This document shows positions 34,309 to 46,000 of a stretch of DNA of 64,000 bases, in pieces (the first letter of the stretch is position 1; each line of letters opens with the position of its first letter). Location of the stretch: the NCBI GenBank assembly GCA_033060915.1, contig CM065379.1:36459318-36523317 (forward strand), in the 5' to 3' direction. Below the pieces are notes generated by a model. It saw only the letters and a program-made list of their open reading frames with translations, did not search any database and was not told where the DNA came from. The stretch comes from Euryodendron excelsum (lineage: Eukaryota; Streptophyta; Magnoliopsida; Ericales; Pentaphylacaceae). Both the position numbers and the translations under genes were made by a program.

Positions 34309-35563
34309 TAAAAAGCTTGCGGGGGTTGTTGGAATGGTTGAGGGTTTTGAGAACCCTCTTGTTTCCACCCAAAATTAGGGTGATTCCTCTAACTCGGGTT
34401 ATATGTGTTGGAGTAGGGATTGTTCCCACTCCTTTGGTTTTGGTACCCCCCTTAAAATTCGCCAACCACATTTACTTGGTCGTGAAGTGCTTCCCATACC
34501 CTCAGTATAACTGGACATGATGCAGTGTCATGATCCAATGTGTCACAAACTAGACAAAGTGAGGATGTCTCAACCAGTACGGAAGTGGTGGCTTTAGAAG
34601 TTTTCAAAGCCTCCAACTTACGCATTAGTGATGTGACCCTAGCTTGTAGGTCTTCTACTTCCCCTAGTTGGTGTTTGACTTCGACATGTGTGGTATTAGG
34701 CTTATTTACATCATTTTGAGTTGTATGGTTTTGAATGCCCGTACTAGCCCAATCTTTGTCCAAGTTGGCCATGTATGGTTTTAAGTGTGCGTAATAGCCT
34801 AATCTTTAGCCAAGTTGGCCAGATAATCAAAGTAATTGTATGCTTACTTGAGGTTTTTATCTAGATAGGTTCCCACGCACATTGATTTTATAAACATCTT
34901 CAATTGAGGAGTCAATCAAGAATAGAACGTGTTTATAATGTGCCATTCCGAAAAATCGTGATGTGGACATGCGAATAGTAGGTCCTTGAATCTCTCTCAA
35001 CATTGGAAGAAAGTCTCACCACTATTCGGTGCAAATTGAGAGATGGCATGTCTTAGTGCCTTAGTGCGATTTTCAGGGAAGAACTTTTTCAAGAACTCCC
35101 CTGGAAGTATGTACCATGAATGTATAGACATGGGTCGTAGTGAATTGAACCACATTTTGGCCCTGTCCTTTAGAGTGAATGGGAAAAGGTTTAAGAGTAA
35201 AACCTCCTGAGGACATGCATTATCTTGGAAAATGGAGCATGCATCCTCAAAATCCTTAATGTGCGTGTACAGTTGCTCTGAATCACAGCCGTGAAATTGG
35301 GGCATGGCTTGTAGCATTCCTGGTTTCAGATTTAAAGTGGTTTGGTGTGCAGGAAGTACTATGGCAAATGTTGGTGTTTATCTTAAGGGATTCATGTAAT
35401 CCCTCATAGTACGATTTTGTGCCTCGGCTTCCTTTACGTTACTCCCCCATTTATGGCCATTGTTTAGACCATTGTGCCCATTATGTCCATTATTTCCATC
35501 CCTCGGGGACGTGTCCCAATGGTGGATCGTCAATGTTTTCCATGGGTGTCGGCCATTAATCAA
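34309..35563 (-). pseudogene. Gag of element E (broken)
   Basis: The N-terminal piece (35378-35563) ends TMRDYMNPLR. The retrotransposon-gag domain (34997-35317) has MPQFHGCDSEQLYTHIKDFE and KDRAKMWFNSLRPMSIHSW. The C-terminal piece (34452-34772) has a coiled-coil-like segment (LGEVEDLQARVTSLMRKLEA) and a CCHC knuckle CLVCDTLDHDTASC (spacing 2-4-4). Gag forms the particle that packages element RNA. Frames change near 35320-35375 and 34780-34995. Giant LTR copy 3 cuts the tail at 34308. Confidence 0.87.
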
Positions 35564-36127
35564 CCAAAGGAAATTGAGGTAAGTCTATTGGATGAAAACG
35601 AGTAGGTGATGGAGTCAAATAACCTAGTGGGAGATTTTGTAAAGGCGAGACTCTACAAAGACGATGCGTGTGATCTCTAAAGAATTGGGACATTCAAATG
35701 TAATGCACACATCAATCAATTAAAATCAAGTCCTTTTGAACCTCCAATCTCCACATGAATATCAACTCTGTTGCCCATATGAACTTTAAATGCAACCCAA
35801 CCAATCCTCCAATCTCCACATACAAGGCAAAACCACCAATAAGTAATTAACACAAAGCCTAACCGCCTCTAGTTCCGTCTCCTAACTACAAAATGCCTAG
35901 ACCCCTAAAAAGAAGAGAAAAAAAATAAACATCCTAAAATTCTAACACAACAAAACAAAAATAATAGAACAAAGTTACCGAATGACCTTAGCCAACGATT
36001 CCTCCGTGGTTTTAGGTTGATGGTGAAGCAGTCCGCTGAAGTTCGCATTAACTAAGGTTCTTGTTCTAGCACACCTCTTGCTGTCACTTGTGTGAATGCA
36101 AGGCTCCCCAGTAACGGTGCCAAAACT
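35564..36127 (-). promoter_or_regulatory. 5' leader and primer-binding site of element E (inverted)
   Basis: On the minus strand the LTR end GTGAGTCA (36128) is followed by AGTTT and TGGCACCGTTACTGGGGAGC (36122-36102), the primer-binding-site region typical for this class. About 500 bp of untranslated leader then run up to gag. No gene was seen in the leader. Confidence 0.75.
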
Positions 36128-36311
36128 TGACTCACGTTAACCGTGCACACATGAGATGGTCCCAAGTGAAATCTAGCGGAGTAGTAAAACTCGGAGTACG
36201 AGATTGTTCCCACAAGGAGCTATGTCACTGGACCGAAAGAACTAGAACTACCCTCTCAATCGCTCATAAAATTCTAACAAAATGCTTCTTAAAAGCAAAA
36301 TAAAAATATGT
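36128..36311 (-). mobile_element. Displaced 3' end of the 5' LTR of element E
   Basis: The reverse complement aligns with the last 184 bp of the 3' LTR (about 37926-38109), from ACATATTTTTATTTT to the GAGTCA terminus. It starts where the 5' LTR copy stops (about 23850). It abuts the primer-binding site correctly but is inverted relative to the rest of its LTR. Confidence 0.87.
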
Positions 36312-36674
36312 AATTGCGTGAGTTGAGACGGTAGAGTTATATGTCATTGATAGTACACTCCAACGTAATTCCATCTCTTCGATGCTTTATGCCTTTGACT
36401 TATATGATTCATGATTTAGGGGATTGAGATTTCTTTTGAATGGAGTTATACATGATTCATCCTATCTCTACTATCTATTTGACATGATATGGGCAGATGT
36501 TTGTGGGTATCATCTCTGGAAACCCTCACGAGACACCACTCGTCTACTAAGGTAACCTAAGGGTTTAAAGGTTTGATGCATTTGATAAATGCACCCGAGA
36601 CTCCCATGAAAGTGGAGACTATGTTTTCTTATCATGGTTTTGCTAGGGACTAGCAAAAAGTTAGTTGGGGGGTG
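36312..36674 (+). promoter_or_regulatory. Uninverted 3' internal tail and polypurine tract of element E
   Basis: About 340 bp of non-coding sequence end in AAAAAGTTAGTTGGGGGGTG (36655-36674), directly before the LTR start TGATTAGAC. This is a normal plus-strand priming site and shows that the + orientation of the outer element is original. Confidence 0.75.
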
Positions 36675-38109
36675 TGATTAGACTACATAAGTGTAGTCTA
36701 CGACCACTAAACGGCCTTTGATAACCGTAGATTAGAGCTAATTATGCTTTCTTCACTTTATATTGTATTTAACCTCGTACTCAACCTCATTTCAGGTATT
36801 TGAGGCTAAGGAAATCGTTTTGGAGTTAAAGAAGTGGTCCGAGCTACGACCATGGCTCGTCGAGGACCGTTGCCGGGGCTTTGTCTCAAAAAATGTGCAA
36901 GTTTCTACTTGTAGATTGGAACAGGATGAATGATATGCCGTTAGAAAGCTTTTTCAAAGTTACACATGTTTGTGTCTAAGGTGCATCAGCAAATTCTAAC
37001 TCCAAAGGCCTCAAACAAGACGATTCCCAAAAGGCCTAAAAACGGGATTACTGTTTGAACCCCCAGGAGGCCGTTTGAATGGCCCGAGAGCATGTATCCT
37101 GAGATTTGGCCTAGTGTTCGAATGCCCCTTCTAGCCGTTCGAACGACGAAGAACCCAATTATGGGCGTTTGAACGCCCCTCCAGCCGTTCGAACGGTAAG
37201 GCCAATTTTTTCCAGATTTTAGGGTTCGATTGTAATCCCTATACATACTAAGTTTCATTTTATATTTGAGATAGCAGATAGAAGGGTGGCGATATTTAGG
37301 TTTTTTTTGTAAGTTTTTCATTTATTTAGCTTATGTTTGTTAGATTCTTGCCTAGTTGTAATTGTAATCTCTTAAACACTGGTTTCAATGCAAGTTCTTC
37401 CATTTCATTGCATTAAATTCATGATTTCAGTTGTTTTCTTACATTAAATTTGGATTTCCAGTATTTTTTCAATTATTTCAAAGTTATCCCATAGATAGAT
37501 ATGAGTAGCTAACTCTCTCATTCTTGGGATTAATTGTGAAGACCCATTGGAGGTCTTAGATGAACAAAGAGGGTAGATTTTGGGTTTTCAAGCTAAATAT
37601 CTATTTTTATTATTCTTCATACTCGAAAACATTAAAAACTTGGACGATTGATCATGTTCAGTAACGTTTATGCGTGAGTCTATACTCAGTATATGTGCTA
37701 CACGAATTGATGGTATTCGTCCTCGATTTATTCTAGAAGTTGAATTTCTAAAGAACACCTCATTTTTATCACTGGAACTTTCGAATCCGAGACTCACGAT
37801 GTAGTCGAAGGATTTGAGTTATAAAATCTCAAGACTTTGTCACATTAAGTTAAAATCAAACTTGGTTCAAGTGTTTCGCATTTGTTTGTAGCTAGTTTTG
37901 ATCACCAAACCTTTTCCAAAAAAAACATATTTTTATTTTCCTTTTAAGAAGCATTTTGTTAGAATTTTGTGAGCGATTAAGAGGATAGTTCTAGTTCTTT
38001 CGGTCCAATGCACATAGCTCCTTGTGGGAACGATCTCATACTTTAAGTTTTACTACTCCGCTAACTTTCACTTGAGACCATCTCAAGTGTGCACGGTTGA
38101 CACGAGTCA
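36675..38109 (+). mobile_element. 3' LTR of element E (complete, 1435 bp)
   Basis: It starts TGATTAGACTACATAAG and ends GTTGACACGAGTCA. It is followed by the TTGGG copy of the target duplication and the resumed antisense ORF of element N. It carries a short TTCGAA palindrome cluster (37065-37200) and a decayed TATA (37242). Confidence 0.87.
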
Positions 38110-39984
38110 TTGGGATGCCCTTTCCTCTGATTACTATAGTTGAGGGAGGGGTTAGGTATCCGCTACACTCCTAACTTCTTCAAATCCTTTCCCATTTTAC
38201 TTCTTCAAATCCTTTCCCAGCTTGCCTCTGATGCCTTATAAATAATCATGGGGATAATAGAGTTAAATCACATATTTAGTGTAGATATGGGTCTCCATAA
38301 GTTCAAATACAGTTACATCCCGTGCCTTGTAAATAACGTGGATGTGAAGTACTACTTTAGAACCAAAGCTCACAACCGAGAAATCATCTAGATCCTTCCT
38401 AATATTGGGAAGGGCGCGGATGACGTTATGGCTTTAGTCACTGAACCCTGGGAATATAAGAACGTCCCTGAAGGAGAACGACCTCCAAGGCGTTGTTCCA
38501 ATTGTGATAGTGCTCTAGGTCTACAAATACTTTCTAGAGCTACTCTTACTTATGCCGATCTTGTTTTTTTTTCAATTTTTATACTAATATTTTGGTTTTT
38601 CTCAATTTTCAGGTACTCATACGAAGGTCCCAAAGCAGTACGAGGTGCTTGGCGTCAATTTAGCATTGTTCAAGAGAGTTTGGGCATACAAAGGAGAAGG
38701 CACACATAAAAGCTATGGTTAGGCTGTGCACATCTTGCTGAAGTACCCAACCTACTACAGATCATTCATCGCAACTGAAGGTATTCCTCTCGGAGTGATA
38801 GCTTGGTTGCAAGAGCAAAGGTGACACCGGGAATCCTAATGACGTGCCAGAGAGTCCCGATCCTTTTTCTTTGTGAGCCAACAAGAGTTACTTCAGTGGC
38901 TATGGTGGCACTTCCTCTGCTACAGAGGCAGCCCATTCTGATTCTATTTTTTACTCTCTAGAGTGGCCTGTCTCTACCTTAGTGTTCGAAGAGGTTTTTT
39001 CTTCAAGTTTGGCTACTATTTTAGGCCACCATCGTCCTCATCACCACAATCCACAAGTCATCTATTCAAGTGAGGAGTCTGATGAAAAGGACTTTGAGTA
39101 TGCAAACCATGAACTTGATGAAGAAAAGGGTAGAGGGGTCTCGGCCTCTTGCCGCCCTTGCCATGTAGTTACCTACTATTGTAAACGCAAATCCCCAACT
39201 GGCGAATAGATCGACAGAGAAGAGGCATACATTGGACCCTCCTCTTGAGACTCCTCGTGTAACAAGAGCTTGGGCTTGTTGGGCCAAAGAGGGTCAGTTC
39301 TGTTTCCTAGAGCCATCCTAATGCTATTGAGGCCGTTATACTTCGGCCATGCATTGGGGCCCTCCCTATCTCCATTATTGACTCTTCCGCTGTAGTACTA
39401 GCACAGAGCACCATGCTTAATAATTATGTTATAACTCTGATGTAGGCTCCAAACCTCGCCCTCTTCATAGGGACAATCCATTCCAGTATGGTGGTGAGCG
39501 CTTGCAATATTTTAGTTGTTCTTACTTACCCCGTCCTTTAGGTTTATCATCTTTCTTGATTTCTTCTTTAGAGGGTTCAGCAGATGACCTAGTGCATGAA
39601 CCACTTCAGGGTTCAGGGTCAGAAGCTGAAGCATTCTGAAATTGAAAAGGGAAAGCTCGGGGAAAAGGTTGCGGAGCTCAAAACTGCTTTAACTCTGGAG
39701 CAAAAGGAATCTTCTCGTGTCACAAGTGATTGAAAAATAGCGAAGAGGCTCTTCAAGCTACTCTGTCCGACATGGACAAAAGGAATCAGGAGTTACTGAA
39801 AAAGAAGGAGGAAGTCCTGGGTCTCAAGGCTGAGCTTCTTAGTGAAAGGGAGGTTGGCTTGAAGTAGGGCTTCAACTTGGCCAGGGAAGACTATACTCGT
39901 CAAATGTACAAAATATCCAATGCACTTTTCAAAAAAAGAGTGACTTGCAAAAGAGCGAAGAGGTCCTTTAGTTCTTTCATACTA
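38110..39984 (+). pseudogene. Antisense ORF of element N, continuation
   Basis: It resumes with MPFPLITIVEGGVRYPLH, then LHKFKYSYIPCLVNNVDVKY (about 38295-38350) and MALVTEPWEYKNVPEGERPP (38428 on). A variable middle follows, and a coiled-coil-like end with LKTALTLEQKESSRV and LKKKEEVLGLKAELL (39660-39860). It matches the element T antisense ORF domain for domain, including the coiled coil. Stops at about 38390, 38709 and 39700 and frame changes make it non-functional. It reads opposite to gag-pol of N. Confidence 0.65.
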
Positions 39985-40500
39985 AGGATTTTTCTTTGGC
40001 TTTCTTCGAATCGACCTGTCAAACTTAGGCAAGACTAAGTTTTTACACAGTCTTATTTTGGCTCTCTTTAAGTTGACCTATCAAACTTAGGTAGGACCAA
40101 ACTCTTCACTTCGTTTTTTTTCTGGGCTTTGTTAGCTGACCTACCAGACTTAGGTAGGACCAAGATCTTTACTTGGTTTTATTCAGGCTCTCTTCAAGCC
40201 GAACTATCAAACTTAGGTAGGACCAAGCTCTTGACATTGGTTTTTATTGTGACCTTCATTAGTCAACCTACCAGACTTAGGTAGGACCTAGCTCTTTACT
40301 TGGTTTTATTTGGACTTTCTTTAAGCCAACCTATCAAACTTAGATAGGACCAAACTCTTTACTGGGTTTTTATTGTGGCCTTCGTTAGTCGACCTACTAG
40401 ACTTAGGTAGGACCAAGCTCGTTACTTAGGTTTATTTGGGCTTTCTTCAAGCCGACCTATCAGACTTGGGTTGGACCAAGCTCTTTACTTGGGTTTTACA
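39985..40500 (+). repeat. 63-bp tandem array with paired arms
   Basis: Eight units have the CTTAGG word at 40024, 40086, 40149, 40212, 40276, 40339, 40402 and 40465 (spacing 62-64). Typical units hold CCTACC-N7-GGTAGG, CCAAG-N7-CTTGG and a GGCTT/AAGCC pair. One unit reads CCTATC/GATAGG (40330), a paired change. It lies between integrase and the antisense ORF of element N, downstream of both coding strands' ends. Confidence 0.8.
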
Positions 40501-41028
40501 TGTTTTCTTTCTTTTTTGGTAGTCTTTCTTCTCTAGCAAAGTTGTTTCTAATAAAGTAGGACTTTATTGAAAAAGCAAATATATATATATATATATATAT
40601 ATGGGAAAAAGGGGGGGGGGGGTTTAACACATCATCTGTGGCCCCCAACTACAGTTTATTAGATGAATAAAAACTAAAAAGGATATCTTCTACCCTTTAA
40701 CTAGTAACTAATCAACTCATCATTGGTAGAACTTCTTCAAATTCTGAGCATTCCAAGGTCGAGGTAGTTGATGACCTTATTCAATAGTCTCTAAATGGTA
40801 TGCCCCCACGCTAACTCGGGGGCAACTCTATAGGGCCCTTCCCAATTGGGGCTAAGCTTTCCATCCGCAGGGTTCTTTGTTCTTGTCAGTACCTTTCTTA
40901 GTATGAGGTTATAGGGTGCAAACGTTCTTAGATGCACCTTTTTGTTGTATGATCGGCTAAGCCGCTGATGATACGAAGTGAGTCTAAGTAAGGCACCTTC
41001 CCTCTTCTCTTTGACAACGTCTAGGTCT
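40501..41028 (-). other. Integrase-to-tail spacer of element N with microsatellites
   Basis: It holds an (AT)n run (about 40581-40602) and a poly-G run (about 40610-40622). It then has decayed sequence that on the minus strand resembles the C-terminal integrase tail (LAPIGKGPIELPPS). No intact gene was found. Confidence 0.5.
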
Positions 41029-41660
41029 TTAGCTAATGCTTGTTGAAGCCCGTGTCATATGCTGCAGATCTGATTGTAGGCAACCCGATCTCAAGATGGA
41101 TGACTGCTTCCTCCCAATAAACCAAGGAGTAAGGGTTTCATCTGTGGCTCTCCTTGGAGTCATTCTATACGACCAAAGGATATTGAGGAGCTCTTCAACC
41201 CTTCTTTCCTTTGATTTTTCAGCTTTTTCTTTATCCCATTCAACAAGGTCTTGTTGGAGATCTTTGCTTGTCCATTGCACTGAGGGTGGGTTGGGGTTTA
41301 GTAGTAGTTCCTAATACCAAGCTTAGAAAAAAATCCTCTGAACATGTTCCCAATGAACTGGGTGCCATTGTCCGAGACCAACACTCTTGGATGCTAAAAT
41401 TTGTTATGACGTTCCTCCAGGCAAGCCTCTCTACGTCTACCTCTCTTATTATTACTAGTGGTTCCGTTTCTATCCACTTGGTGAAATAGTTTGTCGTGAC
41501 AATGAAGAACCTTTTGTTGCCTGGCACTCAGGAAAGAGGTCTAACTATATCTAGTCCCCATTGTGTAAATGACTATTGGCTAGTTATCGTGTTCAAGTCC
41601 TTTATAAGTTGATGAGTCAAGGGTGAGAACTTCTGACACTTTTCACACTTCATCATATAC
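41029..41660 (-). pseudogene. Integrase of element N (broken)
   Basis: The minus-strand pieces include a zinc-binding end with CEKCQKFSPLTHQ (about 41600-41640), GLDIVRPLS, then VPGNKRFFIVTTNYFTKWIE (41470-41527) and LLNILWSYRMTPRRATDETL (about 41130-41190) followed by a frameshifted NPYSLVYWEEAVI. This is a Tat-type integrase with several stops. It sits downstream of RNase H. Confidence 0.78.
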
Positions 41661-43790
41661 TGGGCATCATCTTTTTACATGTAAGGTCACTAGTACCCCT
41701 GAGAGATGGCCCGATGGGCTATCAATCTGCCCCCAACGTGACTTCTATAAATCTCTTCATATATCTCATAGAGGATGCCCTAGACCTTGTCAGGGTGCAC
41801 GCAGTAGAGGTAGGGTCCTGTGAAGGATTTTCTATACAGCTCATGATTTGGTGAAAGCCAATACTTCAGCACCTTGTATTTGATCCTTCATGCTTCATTC
41901 TTATCTTCTGGTAGTATATCATCCCTAAGGTAGGTCATGATTGGATCCATCCATGACGAACCTAATCGTGCAATTGGTAGGGCGAGATCTTCATCTCGGT
42001 CTATACTCAACGTAGCCAACGTCTCGACGTAGATGGTTCTTTTAGAACTAAATTAAAGAGTTATGATGAGCATGGCTAACGCATCGGTATGAGCATTGTT
42101 ATCTCTCCCAATTTGATGTAGCCTCAGCTTTTTAAACTTTTTCATCAATTCTTGTGCTTTAGCCATGTACAGCACCATCTTGCTATTCTGGCTTCATATT
42201 CTCCAACGATCTAGTTCACGACCAGCTACGAATCTGAATACACCAATAGCCCAGAAATCTTCAACTCTATTGCTCGGAATAGATTGGCTAGTAATGCTTC
42301 ATATTTGGATTTGTTATTAAAGACAGTGAACTCCAGCTTGATTGCTTGCTCAGTGGCCATCCCATCCAGAGTTATTAGCACAATTCTTGACCCTGCCCCC
42401 TGTCATTGGACACTCCGTCCATAAAGAGCCACCAGTGATTATCAGGTTGTAATAACTCCAGTACAGGGTTGTTCTCAGGGGTCATAGGGACTATATTCTT
42501 GGGGGGTAGCTTGGTGGAGAATTCTTTAATGAGGTCAGCGAGTACCTGTGCTTTTATGGCAGACTTTGGTTGGTACTTGATATTGAACTCCCTGAGCTCA
42601 ACCGCCCATTTTGCAATCCTTCTAAAGAAGTCAGCTCTTTTAAAAAGAGGTTTGAGCTAGTGATCGGTAATGACATTTATTGTGTGTGCTCTGAAGTAAT
42701 GTACCAGCTTTCGAGATGCCATCATTATGGCAAAAGCTAGCTTTTCTAGTGGGAGGTATCTTATTTTTGCATCCAATAGAGTCTTGTTCATATAGTATAC
42801 CGACCTTTGCTACTTCCCTTGCTGCAGTATGAGTATTGCACTGATTGCGTGTTCAGAAACGGCCAAGTACAAGTACAGTTCTTCCTTTTTCTCTAGTGTT
42901 GATAGCAATGGAGGTTAGGCAAGGTATGCTTTTAGATCGGCTAATGCTTTATCGCACTCTGGGCCTTAGTTAAAATGTTCCTACTTTTTCATGAGTTGGA
43001 CGAATGGTTAGTAGTTGTCTGAAGATCGATTGACAAACCGGTTGAGCGCTGTAGCTATACCTGTCAACTTCTGAACTTCTTTGATGTTTTTAGTGGCTTG
43101 AATATTCTGGATGGCAGTGATTTGATCAAGGTTGGCCTCAATTCCTTGGTGGATGACTAGGAATCCCAAAAATTTGCCTAACCCAACTCCAAATGCACAT
43201 TTTGAAGTGTTCAACCTCATCTTGTACCTCTTTAGAATGTCAAACACTTCCTTCAGGTCAGTTAGGCGGTCTCTGTTGACCTTGCTTTTTATGACCATGT
43301 TGTCAATGTATACTTCCACAATGTTGTCGATGTGATCTCTAAACATCTTGGTCACCAATCTTTGGTAAGTCGCACTGGTGTTCTTGATACCAAATGACAT
43401 GACCTTGTAGCAAAAGATACCCCTTAGAGTAATGAAGGCTGTCTTATCTTCATCTTCTTTATGTAAAGGGATTTGGTGATACCCTTCTTATGCATCCTGG
43501 AAGCTCATCCTCTCATGATCAGAGGTTGCATCCACCAACTAGTTGATCTTGGGTAAGAGAAAAGGGTCCTTGGGGCATGGCATGTTCAAATTAGTGAAAT
43601 CTACACACACCCTCCACTTATCGTTCTTCTTTTTTATGACAACTATATTCGAAAGCATCGCGGGTAGTACACCTCCCTGGTTATCCCTACTTCAAGAAGC
43701 CTGTCTACTTCCTCAATTATAGCATCCACATGCTGCGTTGCCACTCGCCTCCCGTTCTGTACCATAGTTTGGCACTGTGGGTCCACTTTG
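41661..43790 (-). pseudogene. Reverse transcriptase and RNase H of element N (broken)
   Basis: RT pieces at 43008-43400 show MSFGIKNTSATYQRLVTKMF and VEVYIDNMVIKSK. The catalytic box is YIDN (43299-43310), with Asn for the second Asp of YxDD, followed by NTSKCAFGVGLGKFLGFLV. RNase H pieces (about 42180-42790) show KLVHYFRAHTINVITDH, then WAVELREFNIKYQPKSAIKA and LFMDGVSN. Many stops interrupt, including the upstream RT fingers (43420-43780). Order and motifs are those of Tat-like pol. Confidence 0.8.
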
Positions 43791-43792
43791 AG

Positions 43793-44335
43793 TTAGTGAC
43801 AAGCGGTCTCGGGATCTATTCCCGGCATCTCATATGGTGTCCAAGCGAAGACCTCTAGGTTCTCAATTAGTAGTTTGATTAGAGACTCCTCTTCTTTTGC
43901 TATTAAAAATGTACCAATCATGAAGTATTTTTCCTTGTCCAACCTGTCAATCTCTATCTTCTTCAGCTCTTCTGTGACTTTCTTGTTAGGAAGTTCCCCT
44001 ACGTCATCTAGAGTGGGGGTGTTTTCATGTAGCTCCATCATTTGGACTTGATTTATCTTTTCTTTTGTGGAGTAGGCTACTAGGAAGCATTGCTTTATTA
44101 TGAGAAATTCTGTAGCCAAGGTCACTATTCCAGCCATTACTGGTAGAATCACATTTCCTAGTGGCCAGACCGAATTTGAACTAAAACCAATGAGGGTGTT
44201 AGGTGATGACTGCAAGTCGGCATCCTTCAAGCCGAGCTTCTTGAACAAATCATAGTATATGACCTCTGAAGAACTACCGTGATCTATCAGAATTCTCTTC
44301 ACGTCACAATCCCTAACTCGGAGTGTTACAACCAA
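43793..44335 (-). pseudogene. Protease region of element N
   Basis: A 180-residue minus-strand frame starts MVVTLRVRDCDVKRILIDHG. The active-site box is LIDHGSSSEVIYYDLF, with His in place of the usual Thr/Ser/Asn after Asp, followed by LIGFSSNSVWPLGNVILPV. The second half (LNVEVFAWTPYEMPGIDP-like) leads into RT. This is the longest uninterrupted frame of element N, but it is isolated by stops on both sides. Confidence 0.8.
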
Positions 44336-45999
44336 GGCATCATTATGGGGTGTCTAGACTTCTGCCAAATCTTTATCAATGAAGGTTATTACCCATACAT
44401 TTGCGGCGACCTTTGCCTTCTTTGCTAGGGGCTATAATTGTATGGCCTCCTTGAGGTGGGCGGCCTTCTAGATCTCAACCCGGTACTTGTACGGGTCAAT
44501 TGTCTGGGGGTCAACAGAACCATATAAGACTACTATCACTTATGGCTACTCTAGTTGGGCCTCTTTTTGAGGGACGTCCTTAGGCTTTGCATGTTCTTCT
44601 TCTTTGGTCTTGGATTGGTTAATAAATTGACCGAGGTGCCATACTCGGGCTAAGTCGTCCAAGTGTTTCTTGAAGTGCTTGCAATTCTTTGTCATGTGAC
44701 CCTTCTCTCTATGATAGGTCCCTAGTATGTAGGTCCCCCATCAACTTCTGAGGCCACTTAAAGTAGGGCTCGTCTTTAATTTGTAGCAGTATCCTATAAA
44801 TTGGCTCCTTAAAGACTATGTTCATCACTTTGTAAGCTTTATTGCCCTTCTGGTCGGCCTCTTCTCTTCAAGGCTTCTTGGCCTCTCTTGTCTTCTTCTT
44901 TGTCACACTCTTGTCATCATTCCGTTCTTGGTTTGGTAACGAGACATCCTCCTCTACCTTGGCATACTACTCTGTTCTCTCCATAAGCTTAAGCATCCCA
45001 AGCACAGGCTTCCTGGTCAAGGATTGCCTAAGGCAATGCTCCTAGGGAAGGTTGATCTTAAATGAGGCTATGACAAGCTGCTTGTTACAGTCTTCAATCT
45101 CATTGTAGGCCTCCCAGTAGTCTTATATACTGCCGTAGGCTTTTATCATCCTTCTTTAGCATCATAAGTAGGGAGTCCATCTCATGGGTTGCTTATTGTT
45201 GGCGATAAATCAGGCCGTAAACAGTTCGGCCAAATTCTTCCAACATTCTATAGTCCCAACTGGCAGTTTGTCAAACTAGCGTAGCACTACCTCCCCAAGA
45301 CTGCAAGGGAATACTCAACACACAATGGACTCGTTCCTACTTTATAGTGCTATTATCTGTTTATAGTGGCTAACATGGCTGATAGGGTTAGACTTCCTAT
45401 CGTAAGGGGTGAACCGTGAGGCTGTAAACTTCCTGGGTAGCTTATGCCTTTTGATCTCATTTGTGAATAAAGTAGATGCTATTTGCTCAAAGGATTTTCT
45501 AGCCACGTCCTGTGCCGTATTTTGCCCTCCAATTGGTTGTTAAGCCAGTGTGTTCTTGTGATCTCTCTGGTTGTGCAATAGACCTTTCTCTTGTTGCCGA
45601 CCTTCTGTGCGGGATCTGGTCCTATAGCTCGTGCTTGAGGTATGGCTCTTAGGACGCTCAGCGAACGAGCTACTCAGGTTTCTGGAGTCTGCCCTCTCCT
45701 TCTTCAGGTAGAACAATGTCCGTGTCAATCTTTAGTCTTCTCATGGTGATTATATGGTTGGGGTGGGTTCCCTATTGTGTGAGATCTTCTCTATTCCTCT
45801 TCTACTAGTAGGTCGAGCAGCTCTTGCCTTATCTCTGAACGGAGTCGCCAGTTTCCTTGTGCCTAATGATAATTAGAATCTTTGGGTACTCCCAAGGTCG
45901 TTCGCCATCTGAAGTATCATGACTTTGTGAGTGCGAAGATTTTAGGACTACCCCCGCTCCTGTGCTCTCGGTGTTCATCTTTTGTTAAAGCTTCCCATA
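44336..45999 (-). pseudogene. Gag of element N (broken)
   Basis: The frame is heavily broken. Short minus-strand pieces fit Tat-type Gag, for example FTASRFTPYDRKSNPISHVS (about 45370-45440), then LGEVVLR.FDKLPVGTIECW (about 45220-45300) and an R/S-rich N-terminal part (45540-45728). No intact zinc knuckle was confirmed. The leader runs up to the primer-binding site at 46001. Confidence 0.62.
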
Positions 46000-46000
46000 G

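Larger units (their letters stand above)
22531..38109 (+). mobile_element. Athila-type Ty3/gypsy element E with inverted internal region
   Basis: The target duplication CTGGG (22526-22530) / TTGGG (38110-38114) and two + oriented LTRs (starts TGATTAGAC at 22531 and 36675) bound the element. The 3' LTR follows a proper polypurine tract. Between about 23851 and 36311 everything reads minus: primer-binding site (36101-36122), gag, protease, RT, RNase H and integrase. The last 184 bp of a LTR (36128-36311) are attached, inverted, to that block and are what the 5' LTR lacks. A single internal inversion explains all of this. Giant LTR copy 3 is nested in gag. Coding regions have many stops. The lineage call rests on gag and RT motif style. 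Confidence 0.83.

Noticed and set aside
23851..36311. A separate minus-strand retrotransposon nested in the 5' LTR of element E
   Set aside because: It would need two complete LTRs and its own target duplication. Instead one outer LTR piece is the exact missing end of the E 5' LTR, and the left edge is not a LTR end. The inversion model is simpler, though the poly-G run at 24633 keeps some doubt.
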